From Stenopsyche tienmushanensis (lineage: Eukaryota > Arthropoda > Insecta > Trichoptera > Stenopsychidae), in assembly GCA_008973525.1 (NCBI GenBank), contig WACJ01000501.1, positions 930,001 through 994,000 of the forward strand: a stretch of 64,000 nucleotides of DNA, given 5' to 3'. The notes under the pieces were generated by a model, which searched no databases, had not been told where the DNA came from, and saw nothing but the letters and a program-made list of their open reading frames with translations. Every line of letters begins with the position of its first letter. The stretch's first letter is position 1. Positions 1 through 9,770 of the stretch are shown here, one piece after another. A program made the translations under genes and the position numbers.

Positions 1-934
1 CTTAAAACTGTAAAGGGGTACATGGGTTTCTGAAAGTCTCCGAAAATCAAGTTTCAACGGCCTAATTTTCAAGATTTTTAAATGAAAAATTTATAAAATA
101 TTGCTTAAATGTTGCTCTTTTATATGCTTTAAAGATTTCAATAAAACATTTCTTTTATTATATTAAAAAATAAATAAATAGAGAAAATAAGCTTTATTTT
201 GTGCTTAGAAATGCGTTCCTGCAAAAGATGTGTTAATCCCAGTATTTATGTTAAGGTTTTCAAAATGCTTATGGTTCAAAAAATAAATATGCTTTGCTTT
301 TTGGTGGAGGTTCACTTTTATGTATAAATCTGATCCAACTTCATTGAATTGATTTATTTTTTATATGATTCTTGTAGTTAACATTAATGTGTAAATATTT
401 CTTAGATGAACCCCGAGCTTAAATGTATTGTACAATATTTTAAATGAGTTTATTTATTGGAGAAAAATGCAGAATTTTTTATCTACCTTGACCTACATAT
501 ACACCATTCTAATCATTACAAAGAAGTTTAAATCAACTTATCTAATCACAATTGATTATGAAAGAAAGCCAATTGTGGAATGGCGTTTCTTATGTCCGGT
601 TTTTTAATATAGAACTATTGTTAATTAAGTGCTTTGAATTTTTTACGACTTTACCAGTCAAAGAGCAGTTGAAATCGTCAATAACTTTGATATAACTATA
701 ATGAATTAAATAATATTTAATAAAGTTTTTGCATGGTCAGTCAAAAACATATTAACTGTGTATAGTACAATATACAAGCAAATAAATGTATGATTAATCA
801 TTTAACGAGCTTAAGCAGATAAAAAGTAATAATAACTTGTTGACTAACATAATTGTATTTTTTTATGTCAAAGAACAAATATTAGAAATTACCAATTTAA
901 TAGGTAAAGTGGAAAGTAATCAAAAAAATTAAAT
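1..934. other. AT-rich DNA without a recognisable gene
   Basis: No open frame, transposase motif or RNA signal was recognised here. I looked for the missing first exon of the copper-transporter gene at 7.6 kb (a Met-rich extracellular segment and first membrane helix) and did not see it. Confidence 0.6.
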
Positions 935-1388
935 TTCTTTTTGCAAGTCCTTTGATTTTTCACTGAAAATCTGTATCTAAATGCGTTTGCAGCATGTAGT
1001 CTCATATTCGTCCGAATTATTCACAATGAACGATCTGACCAGGTTTGAGTAATTCATAATAAATAACTTCAGAAAAATACCACCACACACAAAGTTATCA
1101 TAAGTGTTGATTGAGGGGTGTCGGAACAGGTACTTGTCCGGAAGAAAGTCATTGTTTTCTTCATACAGGATTATTGTACAGCACCCACTTCTCGTCTCCA
1201 GTTATAATTCGCAACAAAAATGGATCTTCTTCAATTCGAGATAGAAGAGATGCATATATTATATGCCGTAGATCGAGCATCCACAATAATCCACTTGTTG
1301 CGAATCTTGTTCTTAGGCTAAAAACAATATCAAAGAGAAAATTCATCAAGAAAATTAACGTAGCAAAACTGGAATAACTAAACTTCAA
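935..1388 (-). mobile_element. mariner transposase fragment (central and C-terminal part)
   Basis: The minus strand carries the mariner catalytic-domain stretch ending in TGDEKWVLYNNP (first catalytic Asp), preceded by a segment around HIIYASLLSR. After stops and frameshifts, the diagnostic YYELLKPGQ segment follows near 1050. The coding frame is broken, so this is a dead copy. Its 5' part appears again at 2596-2660 in the same orientation, so the element was probably split by the reverse-transcriptase fragment between them. A related deleted copy lies at 8.8-9.2 kb. Confidence 0.85.
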
Positions 1389-1389
1389 A

Positions 1390-2590
1390 TTACGGGAACT
1401 GCAAGTAGACGCAGATAAAACAGTTCATATACAATGGGATAGTCTGAAGTCGGTATTCACAGATGTCTGTATTAATAATTGAGAGACCGAAAGAACTGCT
1501 AAAAAAATTGGATGACAGACCATATTCTCTCTCATGGAAGAACGAAGGCTTAATAAGATTTATGACACAGGAATTATACCCCAAGATTGGTTGAAATCGA
1601 CATTCGTCATTTTACCTGCAATGACTATCGCATGATTAGCGTAATGAGCCATTTACTAAAACTGTTTCTTAAAATTATACATGCCGGAATAAGAAGCAAG
1701 TGCAAACATGATCTGGATGATACGCAATTCAGTTTACAAAATGCTTTCTGGGGAACAAAGAAGCATTGCTAGCAGTTAATGTCTTATTACAGAAGTGTTG
1801 GGACCAACGCAAAGAAGTATTTGTTTGCTTTATAGACTACGAAAAAGCATTTGATAGAGTAAGGCACACGACAAAGACTCCAAAGACCAGAACTTTATTA
1901 AAAACGGCAGAGATCAGACATGGATACAGAGGCTATAGCTATACAAAGAGGAGTCCGACAAGGTTGTATTTTGTCACCCCTATTATTTAATCTGTATTCC
2001 AATAAAGTTTTTTAAAGGACTCTGGAACTCTAATCTGGAAGTAAAGATCAATGGAGTTGTAATAAATAATATCAGATATGCTGACAACACAGTCAAAGTG
2101 GTTAACCGATTTAAATACCTTGGCAGCATCCTAATAAAGGCGCTCGACCCAAATATAGAAGTAAGGTGCCGAATAGAAGTTCACACGATGCATTTAATAA
2201 AACGAAGACCTTCTTTTGTGATGACAATATGAACTTCAAACTCCAGCAAAGGATGGTCAAATGCTACATATGGTCAGCTCGGCTAGAAGCATTTGAAATT
2301 TGGATATACAGAAAAATGCTTTGTATACCCTGGACTGACATGAGAGCCGGAGAGCTGAAACCAAGAGAGAGCTGCTGACAAAATCAAAATATCGTATATG
2401 AGGAAAATATCATATCTGGGTGATGTGTTGCGAGGAAATAAATATCGTCTTCTTCGATCGATACTGGTGGGCAAAAGAGAGGGAAGACAGGAAGTTAGTA
2501 GGCATAAAATGGCACAAGTATGCTGCTTCTATTGTCGATTTTGACATCTTTCCCCCTGATTTTTACAGAAAATATAAAGTTTGCTGGACC
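1390..2590 (+). mobile_element. degenerate non-LTR reverse-transcriptase fragment
   Basis: Plus-strand pieces of a LINE reverse transcriptase in several frames. FVCFIDYEKAFDRVRH (1815-1870) is RT motif A. A damaged YADN box lies near 2075. The C-terminal segment around 2220-2345 (MVKCYIWSARLEAFEIW, then RKMLCIPWTD) is typical of insect endonuclease/RT proteins. The region between motif A and the YADN box is shortened, and stops interrupt every frame. It belongs to a different lineage from the intact LINE at 2.84 kb. Confidence 0.8.
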
Positions 2591-2595
2591 GTGTC

Positions 2596-2660
2596 TCAAT
2601 AAAAACTAACTGTGAAAAAGCTTATCAAAGAAATTTTGATTACTTTTCACTTATCTGTAA
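2596..2660 (-). mobile_element. mariner 5' end fragment
   Basis: About 60 bp that match 9125-9187 closely; both contain ctaactgtgaaa and attttgattacttttc. In the second copy it lies next to mariner coding remnants, so it is read as the 5' non-coding end of that mariner family, separated here from the rest of the element (935-1388). Confidence 0.6.
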
Positions 2661-2828
2661 GATTTTAGAAATTACTTAAACAGTTGTTTGACCTTTATAT
2701 TTTATTACCTAAAGGTGACTTCTAAGTCTTAATATTTGCATGTATACCACATGCTGTCCTACGGGGCTTTTGATAATTTATTGTTCAGGATTGTCACAAC
2801 ACATGATTGATATTTTTTGTTAATATTG

Positions 2829-2841
2829 TACACACGACATT
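2829..2841. repeat. LINE target-site duplication, left copy
   Basis: The 13-bp word tacacacgacatt is repeated exactly at 7169-7181. The two copies bracket the retrotransposon, as expected for target-primed reverse transcription. Confidence 0.93.
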
Positions 2842-3169
2842 TTATTTTTATTTATTTATAAACCTTTATTCAATAAATATAATATAGCAAGGTAAAATGG
2901 TGTATCAATATACACAATTACATAAAAATGGATTAACAATTTAAGTCTTAGATTACTATCCTTATCTTAATTACAAGTATATATTTTAGTTATAATAAAT
3001 TTTACATAATAAGAGTTAATTTAATTTTTGTATATATATAGGGGGAAAAATAGGAGACTTAAAACCCCTTTGCGACATTCCTTAAAAACTATCTTACAAA
3101 CTAAACAAAATAAATAATTTAATCAATCAATCATATATCCTTCATACGTCGCGCATTCATGACTATCAA

Positions 3170-5881
3170 CTATAGTAAAATATGTTTAGGCATTTTGTGA
3201 ACGTATTTAAAATTATTGTTTTGAGTGGTATATTCGCCGAGTGTAGATATAAGATGATTGGTGTGATTTGGAATTTTTAAGTAAAAATTGAGTGTTAGTT
3301 TATGAAAAAAATTATTTATAAGAGGAAGCTTAATTTTATTGTGAAAACGTTTAAGATTAGTGTATGGAAATGTATTGAAAACAATTTTTATGGCTTTGTT
3401 TTGTACGATTTGAAGTTTATTGTAGTTGGTGTTGCATATATTGCTCCAGACGGGAGCGGCGTATGTGAGTGTAGGTCGAATCAGCGTTTTGTATAATAAA
3501 AATTTGTTAGAGGCCGAGAGAGCACTGCGCCGACGAAATATGGAGTGCAGCGCCCCCATAGCTGCTAATCCGCGGGCACGAGTCACCGACACCTGTGCTC
3601 CCCACCTCAGTCTTCTATCTAAAGTCACCCCCAAGTATTTCACTTGGGGTTTCCACTCGATAGAGCTGGACCCGACGACTATTGGGTCAATTCGAAGATT
3701 TTTCCGTTTCACGGAGAACAAGATAGCTTCGGTTTTTTCTTTATTTAATTTGAGTTTCCAACGATCGAAATATTTAAATGCAGCTTTTAGCGATCGTTGG
3801 AGGTTTCCGACTATTAGCTTGTTGCTCCGAGAACTGGTATAATATGCCGTGTCGTCGGCGTAGAGTGCTACGTTTGATGGGGACGGTGTCGGTAGATCGT
3901 GTAAGTAAATGTTGAACAGGTGAGGCCCTAAAATACTGCCCTGAGGAACTCCCGCTGAGACAGACTGGGAAGTTGACGTTGCTCTGTTTAAGGTTACCGA
4001 AAATGATCTTTTGTACAGATAGGATTGGATCATTTTAATAAGGTAAGTAGGAAACTTAAGGGATATCATTTTGTGGATCAGACCGCGGTGCCAGACAGAG
4101 TCAAATGCCTTTTCGATGTCGAGAAGTACCATACCGGTACTTCTCTTCATGTTAAAGTTTCTAGTAATGTGTTCAGTCAGTCTGGTCAGCTGATGAGCCG
4201 TAGAGTGATTCCTACGAAAACCGAATTGCTCATTATTAATAACATTTATACTAAGTTCATCCAGTCTATTTAGAATAAGTTTTTCAAATATTTTGCTTAG
4301 TGCAGAAAGTAAACTGATCGGGCGATAATTTATAGGGTTGCTGGCATCTTTACCTGGTTTGGGCAATGGAATGACTTTCGCCGACTTCCAGGTGGATGGG
4401 AAGTATCCCATGCTCAAACACGCATTAAATATTTTTGTCAACTGGATAATTATTTTAAATGGGAGATTTTTGATGCTTGTATTGTCTATAGTGTCGAAAC
4501 CTGGGGATTTCTTGCTTTTTAGTTGTCTAATTATTTTTAAAGTTTCAATGGGTGTTATCAGTTTAAATTTATGTGATTTTATATTTAAATTGTTTTGGAA
4601 ATCCCTAATCGTTTTATCTACTATTTTAATGGTTTTATTGTTACTCATATTCTCTGAAATTTTGTGATTTAATTTAAAGGTTTTTGCTAACAGGTTGGCC
4701 TTATCTCTATCGGACTCGGCACTTATCTGATTATTAATTAAACTGGGAATTTCTTTAGGTTTATTTTTGAGGGTTTTTACAACTTTCCAAAGGGAATTGT
4801 CTGAGGGACTTAATTTAGAGAGCTTAGTTTTCCATGATTCATTTTTTAATTTGTTGATTTGACTTTTAATTTGATAGTTGAGGCGATTGACCAATACTTT
4901 AATGGATTTGAGCCGATATTTTTGCCATAATTTCTTAAGTTTATTTCTGTTCTTAATCGTGCGTTTTAAATTCCGCGTGAGCTTGATAAGATTTGAATCT
5001 GTTACGTCTAACGGAATGAACTTAGCTTTGGCTTCTAATATAATGTTGGAAATGGACTCTACGGCTTCGTCAATTTCGCGTTCGTTAGATCCAGGAACGG
5101 AAGTGGATAGGAGGATGTTACGATCGAGATAAGATCTGAAGTCTGACCAATTTGTCCGCTCGTATGCCAGCCTGACCGCTGGTGTTCTCTGGAGTCCACC
5201 TTCCACATCAAAAACGACTGGAAGGTGATCGGACGGGAGAGCATCCACGGCCTTCATCCGAGATACGGTCGAGACGTTTTTGGTCAGCGTCAGATCTAAC
5301 GTGGAGGGACGTCTGTTGACCGACGGATAGTATGTGAAGCGTTGTGGAAAATGGATATCAACGTTGTTGTCCAGTGAAAATGCTTGTAGAAGCGAGCCCT
5401 GCCGGTTTCCCCGTGGACAGTTCCACTGAATATTCTTGGCATTGAAATCACCCGAGACCAAGACTCTTTCGCTCATACTGAACAACCCCGAGAGTTCATC
5501 TGAAAGCAGGTCCAGCTGAGGGGGGTTGTAGGCGGCTACTATAATATATTTTTTGTTTCCCAAAACTAACTGGATAGCAACAGTTTCGAGGTTAGCAGAG
5601 ACAGGAGTTCGGACTGGGAAATGGTCAATTTCGTTTTTTATAAGGATAGCTACACCACCGCCGGCTCTGTGTAGTCTGTCGGAGCGGTGGCATGTAAAAC
5701 CGGGGATTTGAAAAGGGATATCTGGTTTAAGATACGTTTCCGTAATCAGAGCAACGTCAATTTTTAGGTGACAGATCACCACAGTTAGTTCGTCAATTTT
5801 GCTCCTTAACCCGTGAGCGTTCCAATTTAATATTTTTAATGAGTTAGAGGTGAATTTAATTAAGGAGATCGTCCAAATGCT
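3170..5881 (-). CDS. LINE ORF2: endonuclease and reverse transcriptase
   Basis: About 900 residues without a stop. The N-terminal domain is an APE-type endonuclease: LKILNWNAHGLRSKIDEL near its start, the catalytic Glu in LITET, GDFNAKNIQWNC, and the closing SDHLPV box. The RT domain follows with INYRPISLLSALSKIFEKL, QFGFRRNHST, LLDIEKAFDSVWH, GVPQGSILGP and the catalytic ALYADD. A Cys/His-poor C-terminal region ends the protein. The frame opens after a TAG at 5884-5882 and overlaps the end of ORF1 by about 26 nt in another frame. No ATG precedes the endonuclease domain; the 5782 position sometimes used as a start is GTG and lies inside the domain. Translation probably depends on reinitiation or frameshifting after ORF1. 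Confidence 0.95.
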   Translation of the reverse strand, partial: SIWTISLIKFTSNSLKILNWNAHGLRSKIDELTVVICHLKIDVALITETYLKPDIPFQIPGFTCHRSDRLHRAGGGVAILIKNEIDHFPVRTPVSANLETVAIQLVLGNKKYIIVAAYNPPQLDLLSDELSGLFSMSERVLVSGDFNAKNIQWNCPRGNRQGSLLQAFSLDNNVDIHFPQRFTYYPSVNRRPSTLDLTLTKNVSTVSRMKAVDALPSDHLPVVFDVEGGLQRTPAVRLAYERTNWSDFRSYLDRNILLSTSVPGSNEREIDEAVESISNIILEAKAKFIPLDVTDSNLIKLTRNLKRTIKNRNKLKKLWQKYRLKSIKVLVNRLNYQIKSQINKLKNESWKTKLSKLSPSDNSLWKVVKTLKNKPKEIPSLINNQISAESDRDKANLLAKTFKLNHKISENMSNNKTIKIVDKTIRDFQNNLNIKSHKFKLITPIETLKIIRQLKSKKSPGFDTIDNTSIKNLPFKIIIQLTKIFNACLSMGYFPSTWKSAKVIPLPKPGKDASNPINYRPISLLSALSKIFEKLILNRLDELSINVINNEQFGFRRNHSTAHQLTRLTEHITRNFNMKRSTGMVLLDIEKAFDSVWHRGLIHKMISLKFPTYLIKMIQSYLYKRSFSVTLNRATSTSQSVSAGVPQGSILGPHLFNIYLHDLPTPSPSNVALYADDTAYYTSSRSNKLIVGNLQRSLKAAFKYFDRWKLKLNKEKTEAILFSVKRKNLRIDPIVVGSSSIEWKPQVKYLGVTLDRRLRWGAQVSVTRARGLAAMGALHSIFRRRSALSASNKFLLYKTLIRPTLTYAAPVWSNICNTNYNKLQIVQNKAIKIVFNTFPYTNLKRFHNKIKLPLINNFFHKLTLNFYLKIPNHTNHLISTLGEYTTQNNNFKYVHKMPKHILL

Positions 5882-7070
5882 CTATAAGGCAGATGGCCAT
5901 GTCCATTTTGGTTTTACACAGACTTAGTTTTGCACGAATGTCACGTAGTGTGCACACCATCTTCATCATGTCTGACAATGGGAGAAGACTCTCTCCATTG
6001 GTGAATGCCGATGTCGTCTTTGTCTTCGGCTGTTGGGGTGAGGACTGCCGGGCGGCCCAGACGGGGGGCGCAGTAATTGGTGGGCTGGTCGTCTTCAGGT
6101 TTGGGAAGTCTTTATCTGAGAGAACAGGGGCAGCTTTTTTGAGAACATGTGCCTCTCTGGCGGATAGTTTTTCTACGACATTTTGCGAGATCTTTCTTTT
6201 TGAATCCACTCTCTTTAGATAGTCCACTCTTTTGGGACACTCTCTATCGCAGGCGGCGTGAGCTCCTCCGCAGCCACAACACTTGGGAACAATTTGTTTC
6301 CCGACGAGAGGACAAGCACTGGAGGCGTGAGGTTGATCGCAACGCACGCATCTCTCAGCGCGAAAGCAGTTCTTCGCTGCGTGGCCAAACTCTTGGCATC
6401 TGAAGCACTGCGTTATCTGCCTCGACGATCTTTTGTATTTATTAATTGACACTCTGCAATGGCAGAGGTGTCTTATATTTTTAATGGATTTAATATCCGT
6501 TCCGTGCGGAAAATGGACAATGTACAGCCGCGTTGTCCTGTCGGTGGCATTTTTCATGACCGACACTCTGTTCGGTCGTATTCCATGGAGCGAGAGATCT
6601 TCGGCGATGCTTTCGGGCTCCATTTCCGGGAGGCCGTGGATGACAGATTTAACTTCCCTCTCTGATTCTGGAGTGAAAGTATGATGAGGCCTGTTAATGC
6701 CTTCTTTTTTGAGCCCCTCTAGGAGCTTATTGTAATGTGTCATGTCATTGCATTGCACAAATATTTCTTTTGATTTGGTGTACCTGAGTTTGAAGTTACC
6801 CTCAGGTACAAATGATTTTATTAATGCCACCGAGGTGGCATGTGATGTGGTCGCTTCTATGACAACGGGCGGGACTCTTGATTTCTTGGTGGGCGCAGCA
6901 ATATCTTCCACCATTGGAATTGCTTCGAAGCGGTTTTGTTGGGGCACAGGCTTCGGCGGTAGCTTCTCCAGAAGCTTGGCCACTTTGGTGGGCTGTTGCC
7001 AACCAGCAGGATCAATAGTTTTAGCTTTGAGTTGCCTGGCGCGGCGTCCCTTGGAGGGCGCGCGGCTCAT
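5856..7070 (-). CDS. LINE ORF1: gag-like nucleic-acid-binding protein
   Basis: A 404-residue protein starting at a true ATG (MSRAPSKGRRARQLK). A basic N-terminus is followed by a region resembling the PRE_C2HC domain of jockey gags (about residues 95-215). Three zinc knuckles come next: CFRCQEFGHAAKNC, CVRCDQPHASSAC, then a Cys-dense CCGCGGAHAACDREC. A Ser/Pro-rich C-terminus ends with TAA at 5858-5856. The family role is to bind and chaperone element RNA in the ribonucleoprotein. Many plus-strand open frames over 5.9-7.2 kb are its shadows. Confidence 0.94.
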   Translation of the reverse strand: MSRAPSKGRRARQLKAKTIDPAGWQQPTKVAKLLEKLPPKPVPQQNRFEAIPMVEDIAAPTKKSRVPPVVIEATTSHATSVALIKSFVPEGNFKLRYTKSKEIFVQCNDMTHYNKLLEGLKKEGINRPHHTFTPESEREVKSVIHGLPEMEPESIAEDLSLHGIRPNRVSVMKNATDRTTRLYIVHFPHGTDIKSIKNIRHLCHCRVSINKYKRSSRQITQCFRCQEFGHAAKNCFRAERCVRCDQPHASSACPLVGKQIVPKCCGCGGAHAACDRECPKRVDYLKRVDSKRKISQNVVEKLSAREAHVLKKAAPVLSDKDFPNLKTTSPPITAPPVWAARQSSPQQPKTKTTSAFTNGESLLPLSDMMKMVCTLRDIRAKLSLCKTKMDMAICLIEHLDDLLN

Positions 7071-7133
7071 GGTGTTTGCGGCTCGAGCCGTAGCTCGTTA
7101 CCACTGGGATTTACCCACTCGATTCACAACGAA

Positions 7134-7167
7134 CGTCCTGTCACCAAGACGCACAAGGAACGACTGA
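7134..7167 (-). promoter_or_regulatory. LINE terminal promoter: Inr plus DPE
   Basis: The element begins GTCAGTC. This contains the insect initiator TCAGTC (consensus TCAKTY) with A+1 at 7165. Positions +28 to +32 (7138-7134) read GGACG, a perfect match to the downstream promoter element RGWYV at the required spacing. TATA-less Inr/DPE promoters at the extreme 5' end are known from jockey-type elements and let the full RNA include its own promoter. Confidence 0.75.
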
Positions 7168-7168
7168 C

Positions 7169-7181
7169 TACACACGACATT
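7169..7181. repeat. LINE target-site duplication, right copy
   Basis: Exact copy of the 13-bp word at 2829-2841. It adjoins the 5' end of the element. Confidence 0.93.
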
Positions 7182-7578
7182 AAAATTGATTGTTTATTTA
7201 GGGTTGTCTCAATTTATTAACAATACTAATAAGAACAGTTTTTTTTACAAAGCATTCTGACCAATACATCCCAAAATAGATTCAGTTACGTAGCAAAGAT
7301 CATTCAATGAGCAGCCCTGATAACATCTGTTGAATTTATTTAAATATAAAATGAAAACATCGAGATCCATTAAAATGTGAAGACATTTTTGGATTCGTCG
7401 TGTCCTTAGAATAATATTTAGCTATTAAAAAGTATTTGTTTTTCTATGAAAAATACACGGTGACTCGCTAACTATTATATCAATCCACGAAGAATGCACA
7501 ACTCTTAATTTTCAATTTGGTAGGTGGTGTTATTTGAATTTTGTTTGAATATTTCGTAACAATGATTTATTGTTTTAG

Positions 7579-8338
7579 CTGCGCACTCAAATCGCAAAGA
7601 GTATTGACATACACCGCCAATTCTACAATCAACTATTTCATTATGTTGGCTATTATGCTTTATAATGGGTACATATTTCTGGCTATTGTTATCGGCATCA
7701 CCATAGGTAAATATTTAACTCGATTAGTATACACTTATTTCATGGATGAGCGCAAATCTTACAATTGTATATGTTCCGTAGGTTATTTTGTTTTTGGATA
7801 CATAGGCGATTATTTTAATCGAAAAAGCATTATGGAAAGAACTAAAACCAGGATAGTTTGCGAACCAGAATGTGAAGATAATGCAAATAACGGTAACGAT
7901 GAATTATTCAATGAGATAAAATTTCAATAAAGCCTGCTTTAAACTATTCATTTTCTGTGTCTTTCAGAAAACAGATCAACTCCGCCTTACGCGCAGGACA
8001 GAAATTCAATAAATAACGAATTCACATGTGAGGTACAAATTAATTCTCCATGCAGGGTTTCCAGGTCCGGCAGTCTTGAAGATTTAAATGTGAATTTATT
8101 ACACGACGACGAAAGACAAGAAAGTTGCTGCTCAAAAAATACCTCATCAGCCAGGAAGACGGTCGATGTCTCAAAAATAAAGGGGAGAAAATCCGATTGC
8201 TCTGAAATATCCAACGATGACGTTTACAATAAACTGTTAAAAAGCGACGCTGAAATCATTCCAAATGAAGAAGACGCACAAGAAAAAACAGACGAAAAAG
8301 AAAAGAGTTCAAATTGTTGCAAAAGTGAAAAGATGTAA
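7579..8338 (+). CDS. Ctr-family copper transporter, C-terminal exons (partial)
   Basis: Three exons fit: 7579-7706, 7782-7892 and 7968-8338, all joined in phase 1 with GT-AG borders; they give about 203 C-terminal residues. The first carries INYFIMLAIMLYNGYIFLAI, matching the second and third membrane helices of Ctr copper importers (family pattern MxxxM then YNGY). Splicing to the second gives GITIGYFVFGY, the GxxxG helix-packing motif and the end of helix 3. The tail is long, acidic and contains Cys pairs (ESCCSK, SNCCKS), plausible copper ligands. An alternative without the last intron ends at 7930. The extracellular domain and helix 1 are not found upstream, where the LINE sits at 2.84-7.17 kb. 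Family is fairly sure; completeness is not. Confidence 0.75.
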
Positions 8339-8790
8339 TCTATATAATATTTTCGAATGTTCAAAAGTACGCGAAAATTTGTGATGTTATAAATTTAAAC
8401 TAAAACACGTTGAAGATTAAATTCAATCCGTCAATGTTTTTAGTCGTTAATTTATGCAACATCTGAAACACAGCATACATACGGGGAAGTGTGCGTGCGG
8501 AGAAAAAATAACTGTAAAACCTAGTCGTCGTGGTGTTTTTAAGCGCCTAAATCCAAAGTCTGTTAGGATAGGTAGACTTAATGAAGGTGTAATTTTAATT
8601 TCCTACATCCAGTTAATTTCCCTCCTTACGATAATACTTTTATTTATTGATAGTTTGAGAACAAAGAATGTCACTGCCCTTGAGTGTTGATAGTATGAGC
8701 GGGGACCGAAAAGCGATCAGAATCTTTTTGCCGGTGAAAAACATGCGGTTATTGAGAAAATCTTAAATATTAATATATAAAAAAATAATC
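8339..8790. other. 3' flank of the copper-transporter gene
   Basis: Mostly non-coding. An ATG frame at 8454-8690 (78 residues, ending in a hydrophobic stretch) resembles nothing I recognise and is probably chance or decayed transposon sequence. Confidence 0.4.
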
Positions 8791-8799
8791 TCTATGATT

Positions 8800-9190
8800 T
8801 TCTATTAATTTTTGCCAGCATAAAGGCAATTTTTAGGTAGTAATCCGACGGTGAATAGGTTGGATGAGGTAGAATTTCTAATCCAAACCAATTTATTTTT
8901 TCATGTAGCATGTGATGCAATAAACAATTGCTATAATGGCTGTAACGACTGTATGAGCAATTCATAATTAATAACTCGAGAAAAATCTCACTGCACACAA
9001 AAAAAGACCTTTATGGTTAGCATTGCATAGCACCCACTTATCGTCTCCAGTTACAATTCTCTGCAAAAACGTATCGTCTTTATACCAAAACAAGAGCTGC
9101 ACCGTGAGAGTCCGGTGTCATGCCTCAGAATAAACTAACTGTGAAATAGCTCATCAGAGAAATTTTGATTACTTTTCGGTCCCCCTTAAC
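8800..9190 (-). mobile_element. internally deleted mariner remnant
   Basis: The minus strand encodes the mariner C-terminal signature WFGLEILPHPTYSPSDYYLK with flanking HHMLHEK. It then jumps near 9040 to sequence around the first catalytic region and ends with the same 60-bp 5' piece seen at 2596-2660. Same family and orientation as the split copy at 0.9-2.7 kb. Dead. Confidence 0.75.
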
Positions 9191-9770
9191 GTATCTAAGA
9201 AAAATTTGCGATGGCCAAAATAATGCTACACAAATTTTCATGCAAACGTTTCTCCAATTTTGCATAAATTATCACCAAAGAATTTAAATTATTTTTGCTT
9301 AAGTTTTTTATAACATTGAATTGGTTAAGTGCCTTCTAAACAAATGTAGGCTACATTTTATCGACGTTTGAAAGTCAACAATTCACGTCGGAATAGAAGG
9401 GTCTCGGTCATTTTATAAATATGCCATTTATCGATAAAACTATAGGAGATTTAGGATTGTTCCATAAATGTATGGAAATATAAAAGAAAGAAAATTAGAT
9501 ATTCCAAAAATTTTGATAAAGGATATTTTATTTTTTTATAAATATAAGAAATTATCAATGTTTCATATTGGCATGTTTAATTCTACAAAAACATTTTGCC
9601 GTTTTCTGTTTATTTCCTACATGAAAAATGAATATAATGTATTTGATGTATCGAAAAGTCTTTGATATGTTTTAAATGCTCTTGAACTCTCAACCACGGT
9701 AAATGCATCGTCTGCAATAATTTTTTAATGCTTAATCGAGGATCTTTTTCCAGTATGGCTAGCTTAAAAT
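9191..9770. other. AT-rich spacer
   Basis: No gene seen. The open frame at 9468-9665 is low-complexity and unsupported. Confidence 0.4.

Larger units (their letters stand above)
2842..7168 (-). mobile_element. full-length jockey-like non-LTR retrotransposon
   Basis: A 4.3-kb element in reverse orientation between identical 13-bp duplications. In its own 5'-to-3' order it has a short leader with an Inr/DPE promoter, ORF1 (gag-like with CCHC knuckles, 7070-5856), ORF2 (endonuclease plus reverse transcriptase, frame open 5881-3170), about 330 bp of 3' UTR, and an A-rich TAAATAAATAA-type tail next to the left duplication. There is no RNase H domain after the RT. Domain order, the three-knuckle ORF1 and the RT block around WKSAKVIPLPKPGK fit the jockey superfamily. 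Intact frames and perfect duplications point to a recent insertion. Confidence 0.96.

Noticed and set aside
3302..5132. Several plus-strand open frames over 3.3-5.1 kb
   Set aside because: They are antisense shadows of LINE ORF2, with no motifs of their own.
5782..5784. GTG at 5782 as the start of LINE ORF2
   Set aside because: It lies inside the conserved endonuclease domain; the frame continues upstream to 5881.
5893..7220. Long plus-strand frames over 5.9-7.2 kb
   Set aside because: Shadows of LINE ORF1; none has a recognisable domain.
7541..7930. One continuous 129-residue gene at 7541-7930
   Set aside because: It starts at TTG, and the match to Ctr transporters improves greatly when 7707-7781 is removed as an intron.
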